Positions 57,909-64,000 of a stretch of 64,000 nucleotides of DNA are shown here, in pieces; the stretch's first letter is position 1; each line of letters starts with the position of its first letter. The notes beneath the pieces were generated by a model. The model made no database searches. It saw only the letters and a list, made by a program, of their open reading frames with translations, and was not told where the DNA came from. The DNA comes from Paramarasmius palmivorus (taxonomy: Eukaryota; Basidiomycota; Agaricomycetes; Agaricales; Marasmiaceae), in contig JAYKXP010000035.1 in the NCBI GenBank assembly GCA_037176845.1, positions 124,001 through 188,000 of the forward strand, given 5' to 3'. The position numbers and the translations under genes are program-made.

Positions 57909-59520
57909 ATGACCGAGTCGTTTGTCAGTCCCTCAGAAATTCGGCAGTATTGGAGTACGCAGGAACGAGTGAAATATTGGGTACAGACACACGCGGAAGA
58001 AGTATTCAGCTCTCCCAATGCTCCTCCCTCGGAAATCGAAGGAGAAGAAGGCGCCCTTTCGTCGCCTCCTTCTGACGTGGAAAGTTCACATTCCCTTCCT
58101 CCGAAATTCGCCCTACAATACAACGATGGGAGAACAGTTCCCATTCCGCATCCCAGCAGTCCCAATATAGATCAACACGACCCAGGTCTCCCTTCGCGTC
58201 CGGGGAAACATTCATCTAATCATGATACTGGCCCGCACTCGTCGCATCGTTCGCGTTCGGGGTCTGCACCGTCCAAACAGTCATCACGGCATCCGTCCTC
58301 ACCGCATTCTGAACGCAGGGAACGTGAAAAATTACGTTCGCATTCTCCTGAAGAAATTCGAATCCTCCCATCTGAACATACTCCAGATACTGTTGTAGAC
58401 CAGGTCTTCGCGCTCAGCTAGCCACACTTCCCATCATACTCGCTCGCGCTCGCTTCCTCGGGATGCATTCTCACCACCACAAAATCACGACCCGATGCCA
58501 TTTACCACTTCACCTCCACATTCCGCGTCGTCACATCCACGCGATGCGTACCCCACTCCACCAGGCGCGCCCATTCAGATACCCCACACTCCACCCTATA
58601 ATCATGGTCATAAAATCAATCTAGCACGGTCGCAGCCCGTCGCGTGGCACCCATACACGAACGGAGCTCGAATGACGCCTGTTCCCCCATCTAATCAAAT
58701 GCGACACCTTCACAATCCAAAACACGTGCCGCCGTCGATTGTCTATGCACCGTCGAGTAATTCACGGAATCATTACAATCCACCGGCGATATACTCGTAT
58801 CCTCCCAACTTTGGGCCTAATGGGGTGATGTATAGCCATTCTGTTCCTCCTACGAAACAGTATCGACCTACTCAAGCGCCATATTCGGCTGCAGTGCCTT
58901 CTGTGGCGGGCCCTCCGCACCCCAGGCGCCAACGCACCAGCAGACGCCACAGCACTCTAGTCGTCCTAAAGCGCATCGCTCACATTCGCGCAACGAGTCT
59001 TTGGATGAATATGGTCATGTCTCGAGAGGGACCAATGGGAGTAGCAAGAGTAAAAAATCAAGCAAGAGCAAAAAATCCGGGCGATCTCGCTCGAATTCTC
59101 TTCCACTACAGGAAGCCGTTAGAAGCGTTGTGGACACACCGCCAAGGTCTGCATCGCCTACAGCCAGTGAGGCCTCTGGGAGCACGTATTATGTTCTGCC
59201 CACCGGCAAGCAGAAGGTTCACGTTATCGTGAGTTTCTTGTCAATCATTCATTCATTAAGTTCCCTGTTCTTACCAAACTATGCAGCGACCTAACCAAGC
59301 TGGGACGATATATACCGCAACATCTTCAACCAAGTCCCCAGCGACGCCTATCTCGCCGACAGGCAGCATCAAAAAACCTTTCTTTGCTCGATTGAAAGGA
59401 CTCGCTGAACGACTCTCGTCCGCAGGGTCGAGCAAGTCGTCGACCGGAAGTGGTCGCCGGTTGTATAGGCGACACTCGACGGGTAATTCTAGTCGCGGAA
59501 GTGGTGTAGAACCCTCATGA
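57909..59520 (+). CDS. Ser/Pro/His-rich disordered hypothetical protein
   Basis: The gene starts at ATG 57909 with a short structured region (SPSEIRQYWSTQERVKYWV) and continues as disordered, SR- and HP-rich sequence (HSSHRSRSGSAPSKQSSRH, AYPTPPGAPIQIPHTPPY). Coding character changes frame near 58395 and returns near 58915. Introns in phase can explain both (for example donor GTTCGC near 58342 to a CAG near 58417, and GTGCCT near 58895 to CACCAG), but indels are an alternative. The last intron has a GTGAGT donor after KVHVI (about 59229) and ends ATGCAG at 59285. The C-terminus is basic (KKPFFARLKGLAERL, RRLYRRHST). No known domain; it could be a nuclear or signalling scaffold. Confidence 0.5.
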
Positions 59521-61171
59521 CGTTGACACATCATCAAAATCTCTTATTGATTGATTCCGGACCTTGCACTAGGCAGGGTGGTTCAGGTCATGAGGCGATA
59601 GCCTTTCATGCACAATTTTTCATGTTCTTGTCTAGAACACCAGGGCAACGCTGATAGATCGTCGTCCGTCGCCCGGAGGTATCGTATGATGCAAAGGTGT
59701 TGTCGATATCCTCCTAAGGAGGCCTTTTTCGTACCCTTCTACATTCGTTGGTCTAGCGGCCATCCTTCACGCTCCTTTTTGACTGTTTCTCTTCCGTTTA
59801 TCTCTCCCCAAGGTGGACTGGTCCCCAGTTCTGCATTTGTGAGTTTTCATTCCATCATTTCATTTTAATGAAAATGAACACCTTCATTTGATGCCCTTAT
59901 GGTCTTTTCCCCCCTTCTTGTGTCTATGCATTCATTCCTCATCGTTCTTTTTTCCTGGGGTCTGGTTCTCGTTGCTCACTCATCATCTAAGCTATCATTG
60001 TCACATTATTCCTTCCGCTGTCTTCTGCTCATGACGTCTCCCTTCTTCTACATCTCATGGTCCTTTTCACAAACCTGTTTCTCTTGCACACTATTTTCAT
60101 ACCTGTACCAATACAGCGTACAGTACTCCCGATTGCTAATAGACTTTGTAGCAATAATGACGTGACCAGAGTCCCCTCAGCCCCGAGGTCAAATACCTTT
60201 GCGGATTTAGCGCAAGACGTTGAGGTACTAGGTTTTCGCCGTGGTCCTGTTCACAATTCAACCAGCTGACCTTTCTATTGACTTGTTCGTGGATACAGTG
60301 GAGTTTTGGGTATTCCCAACATGCAAAAATACAAGAATACAAGGTTCGGTAGTCTACTACAGTGGCGTATAAAGTCAGGTAACTGTCATGCTGTGTAGGC
60401 TGGAGCTCTGATTCTGGTGCATAGGGAAATGGTTCAGCCGTACTGCTCGCACTCAGCCGCATCCGACGGAACGTCCTACAGGAGAGCGAGGCTTTCCGTG
60501 CACGGTGCTTTTAGTGGAAGAAGCTCTGGCCCAGAGAATTTGGACAGATGGCAGCCCTTGCCACCCGTAGTGCGGTGTAATGCGGCTTCGGCAAGTTACC
60601 AACGAAATGAATAGATGGCAAATAGACTTCACGCTGACTAGAGTAGAGGTAGAGATGTGATTTGTACGGAGGTCTGACCAGAATGGTGATAGGATTCTCA
60701 GACTGACACTGTGGTCATGCGATGAGGTTTCTTGAGAGTAATCCATCAAGTTTTGAAGGTAGCTTCAAACACTGGAGCAACTTGCTTGTTGCTTGCTTTC
60801 CCTGGGAGCGGTTACTTACCACTTCAACTATTGGTCTGTGTACTATGGAGTTGTACGGGTTACATAGAGAGCTCAAGCAAGCTGAAGCAATGGCACTCGT
60901 TCCCGCCAAGTTCTGAAGCTAGATTTCTTCTGGGTCCTTGATGTTCGTGTTGAGGACTGAAAGGTGTGCCCGGCCCGGGGTTAGGGTTATACCTAGTCGT
61001 TAGTACGACACGTGTGAAGACGCGCTCATCTCGACACGACGTCGGACGAGTGGAACGACTCTTGTGCCGCCGCCGGTATCATTAGTCGCATTCTGGGCAT
61101 ACAGGTAAATTCCTTAAAATATCTCTCATTTTCAACAGCTGATTTCCCTGTAAGCCAGGCCGGAGGGAACC
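59521..61171. other. Intergenic region
   Basis: The left 600 bases are pyrimidine-rich (3' UTR-like). Several short frames lie at 60050-60940 on both strands without family support. No gene is called. Confidence 0.4.
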
Positions 61172-64000
61172 ATGGATATCGACGACAATAGTTTGGCGGA
61201 TAAAATTATACCAGGTCGTCGGGCTGCATTGAAAGCCAATACGAGCTTCGCAGACCAGCTGGGAAGCTCACCTATCAAGACCGATGATGACGAACGCGAG
61301 ATCTTTGGAGGTTCGCCGATGGTGAAGAAAGGATCTTCTCCTGTCAAGTATGGATCGAAGAAGCAGAAAAGCGGACCGGTCAGCATATCTCACAATAGAC
61401 CAGCGACAGTTGGGACGGAAGGAAGCAGAAAACGAGCACATTCTTTCAACGAAGCATCAGGATCCAGGAAACGCCCGGCGCCAGATTCATCATCAGACGA
61501 CGACCTTGAATTCAATGCATCCCCTCCTTCACCATCGCCCACAAAAATAAAGCAAAACCTTCAATACTAAGACCTCAAGCCCGAGGACACTCAAATTCCG
61601 CCCCTTCCCTTCCTTTGTCATTTCGAACCTTCCGCATCTCGATCGCTTTCAAAGAACAACTCATGGAGCAGCTCCCTCAGCCATTATGAAACGCTCAAAG
61701 ACCGGCAAGAAACATGGGATGTGGACAAACTGGGAGAATATGTCTGGGTGCTAATAGACCAGTCGGGGCGGGTGTTTGAACCGGACTTAGAATCGCAGTC
61801 AGAGTATTGTTGGTGGCCCGCCAAGGTATGTTTATTTTGTTCGTGAGTCCTGCTACGAGCTAAATACGTTTTGGCAAGTAGAAGAGCAGGCTCCACGAAG
61901 GCAAAATCACCTGTATTCCATACAACTATTCCAAAACCAAGGCTGAAATACACCTCGCCGCTCCCAGTGCAAGCAACATACTCCCAATCGTCAATAGCTT
62001 AGGCCAAATTCGCTACAGCCAGCCGAAGTTTGTCTCTTCCGATTCGCTGAATGGCGAAGTTTTGCAGTCTCCGCGAAAGCGGCGCAAAGTCGTCATTGGG
62101 ATCGAGAAACGGTGGAATAAAGCGGTCAACGACATGATGGCCGACAGAGAACAGGATTCCGATGGTGATGGGGAATTACCTACTCTGGAATTCTCTCTGA
62201 GTACCAGGGGCTTGCGACCTTTAGCTAGAGCTCCGCCGAAAGCGGGTCCGAGCAATCCACGGCAAAGGAAGGCTAATGGTAAAAGCAAGATTACAGAGTC
62301 CATCTCGGACTCTGATGACATCCCTGACAATGACGATCTTCGTGACAATTGGAGTCCACCACCGCCAGACGAGCTACTCCGTATTCCAGGCGAAGAGATT
62401 TTATGTCGTGCCATGAAGAGCGCAAGCACGGAGTATTGGATTGCGAGAGTCTTGTCTTATATCCCACCTACGAATGCCAGAGAGAAGGGCAAGTACGAAG
62501 TGGAATTTCTCGACGGAATCATAAAAGAGGTTCCTCGCGACTGGTTCTATGCCTATCACGAGGACGGCTTTGGGACGTGTAGGGCAGGACAATACGCGTC
62601 TGAGTTCATTGATGATCCTGTCTCAGATGGCGATGACGCCTCTCGCTCACCTTCGCCTTCACCTAATTCACGCAATGACACTCCCTCACTGGACGACCCA
62701 GCACCTCCTGCAACAATGTTCTGCGATCTTTCTATCCGAGAACAGTTCGCGTACTGTAAACCGGTATTACTTGCCGTTCTCAATAATCGGTATCCCCCTG
62801 CTCGACGGAGGCATGACGACTTTATCAGTGGCGGGAAGAGGAGGAAGGGGCTGAATGACGAGGCTGGGTTGAGAGGCAAGATGGACCCCAAAGATGTATC
62901 TCGACTCCAGAAACTCCTGGACAGGTGGTGCCTGGGCGACTCTGGAGCGTTGGCCAAGAACGATGACACGCACGAGGAACCTGACTCTGGTGCCGCTATT
63001 ACGGAGCTGGAGGGGAAGGTGCTACCGGTTCCTTCTGATGAGGGCTCTTCGCATGAAGAGGGTCCAATGAAGGCGACCACTAATGGGGCGACGGAAGATA
63101 AATTTGAAACTACATTGGTGTCTGTTGCTGCAGACGAATCCAAGGAGAATATGCCACCTGATGTCACAGTGGAAGGTCAATCGCGTGCTGGGAAGGCGAG
63201 TTGTTGTTTTACGTTGAAGAGTCCATGGACTAAACCTCAGATTAGACACCGAAGCTCGTATCCGGGACGCTTCCAACCACTGAAAACACTTTCGAGATCC
63301 ACGCAGACCCAATACCTTCATCACCTCCGCCCAGCGTCCCACCATCTTCTTCGGTCGCTTCATTGATTGAGGTAGTGAGCTCACTCTGTGCCCAATGCTT
63401 AGCTCATGGCAATGTTTACAGGAACCGGTTTCTGAGCCAGATAGAATGCCATTGGTTTTGGATACCTCCACGCCAAGGATATCAACACAAAGTATTGACG
63501 ATCCCTTCGACTCTCCCTTGACTGAGCTTGCCGCTAGTGATGAAGTGCGTCCTGAAAACTTGACTCGGTTGACTACTTAACGTATGGTCCTCTTTCAGGA
63601 GGATGAGGTTTTTGTTCGCCAAATTAACATCACGAAGAACCAATTTATCGGACGAAGCCGAGAAAGACAGCGAGGGTGTGATGCGTATGAAGCACTGTCA
63701 GGAATTGAGAAAGTCGATGTGCGTAGTGGACTTGAAAACAAATCTGGTTCATTGCTCATTTGTAATTGTATCAGTATACTCTTCAGGTGCTACTTCCCGA
63801 ACTCGTGCGCCAGATTCTGCTCTGGCGTCGAGGCTGTCGAAGATCCGTGGCCGTGATGAATGACGAAGAAGAGAGGAAGTTACACGAGAAGGCAGAGGAG
63901 CTAGTGCGAGAGGTCGATTGGGTGTGGGATGTTAAGCGGCTGAGGGATATGAAAGTAAAGGAATTGGAAAGGATTCAAAGGAAGACTCGTTCAGACCAGA
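61172..64000 (+). CDS. PWWP-like chromatin-associated protein, 3' end outside window
   Basis: It starts at ATG 61172 (MDIDDNSLADKIIPGRRAAL) with a disordered, Ser/Lys-rich leader (GSRKRAHSF, SSSDDDLEF). A TAA at 61568-61570 closes the first frame, yet the same frame resumes directly as a clear domain: GEYVWVLIDQSGRVFEP and EYCWWPAK, then, after a GTATGT intron, a GKITCIPYNYSKTKAEIH block, which together resemble a PWWP fold. A second tudor-like region reads EYWIARVLSYIP and YEVEFLDGIIKEVPRDWFY. Further introns: GC-AG at 63196-63245, GTAGTG near 63373, GTGCGT near 63546 and 63720. The final part (LLPELVRQILLWRRG, DEEERKLHEKAEELV) runs off the edge. Probably nuclear, reading modified histones. 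Whether 61172-61570 belongs to the same gene is uncertain. Confidence 0.6.
63196..63245 (+). other. GC-AG intron in the PWWP-like gene
   Basis: Donor AAG|GCGAGT, acceptor CAGATTAG, 50 nt, GACTAAAC branch, phase 0. It joins VEGQSRAGK to TPKLVSGTLPTTENTF, the only join found that keeps the strongly coding downstream frame and uses a normal branch site. Confidence 0.6.

Noticed and set aside
60975..60995. TTAGGGTTA-like telomere motif
   Set aside because: Only one and a half copies occur, inside the window and with genes on both sides; not a telomere or a meaningful interstitial repeat.

Overview
The window looks like nuclear DNA of a mushroom-forming basidiomycete (Agaricomycetes). Most genes are cut by many introns of about 45-62 nt with CTAAY/CTRAY-like branch points, gene spacing is tight, and the proteins are fungal types: an F-box/WD40 protein, a Zn2Cys6 regulator, an HMG-box factor, a NiCoT transporter and GPI/single-pass surface proteins. 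No rRNA, tRNA, CRISPR array or intact transposon was recognised. Exon structures were worked out by hand by requiring that intron phases agree; no transcript data were available.

Layout. 1-10.7 kb: four related small genes (1-660 +, 835-1615 -, 8703-9536 -, 10033-10664 -) built from a short Asn/Gly/Thr-rich motif of the form [F/Y]-x-[T/V]-x-N-x-G...N-x-[T/V]-x-N. Nearly every exon junction in them is phase 1. They interleave with a hypothetical gene (3403-4159 -) and a Cdc4-like F-box/WD40 gene (4.4-8.3 kb +). 12-16.7 kb: a multi-helix membrane protein (+) and a large coiled-coil/disordered protein (-). 19-27.4 kb: an HMG-box factor, a nickel/cobalt transporter, a disordered protein and a single-pass surface protein, all +. 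28.9-39.4 kb is a dense housekeeping block: a 2OG-Fe(II) oxygenase with a truncated copy of its 5' end beside it, TAF6, a U1A/U2B''-type spliceosomal protein, an AtuA/DUF1446 protein, a PPIL1-type cyclophilin and D-aminoacyl-tRNA deacylase. Two gene pairs here are divergent with very short shared promoters. 39.4-47.9 kb is gene-poor. 47.9-51.6 kb holds a Zn2Cys6 transcription factor. 51.6-55.7 kb is gene-poor again. 55.7-64 kb holds a GPI-anchored secreted protein, a Ser/Pro-rich hypothetical protein and a PWWP-like chromatin protein that runs off the right edge.

Three observations stand out. First, the modular motif family with phase-1 exons, one member of which carries a C-terminal membrane anchor. 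Second, at least six introns fit GC-AG splicing, far more than the roughly 1% usual for fungi; two of them hide behind uninterrupted reading frames or explain an apparent in-frame stop. Third, TAF6, an essential gene, carries what looks like a one-base insertion in its histone-fold exon, and a few other genes have reading-frame changes that introns explain only partly. This could be assembly error or real allelic damage.
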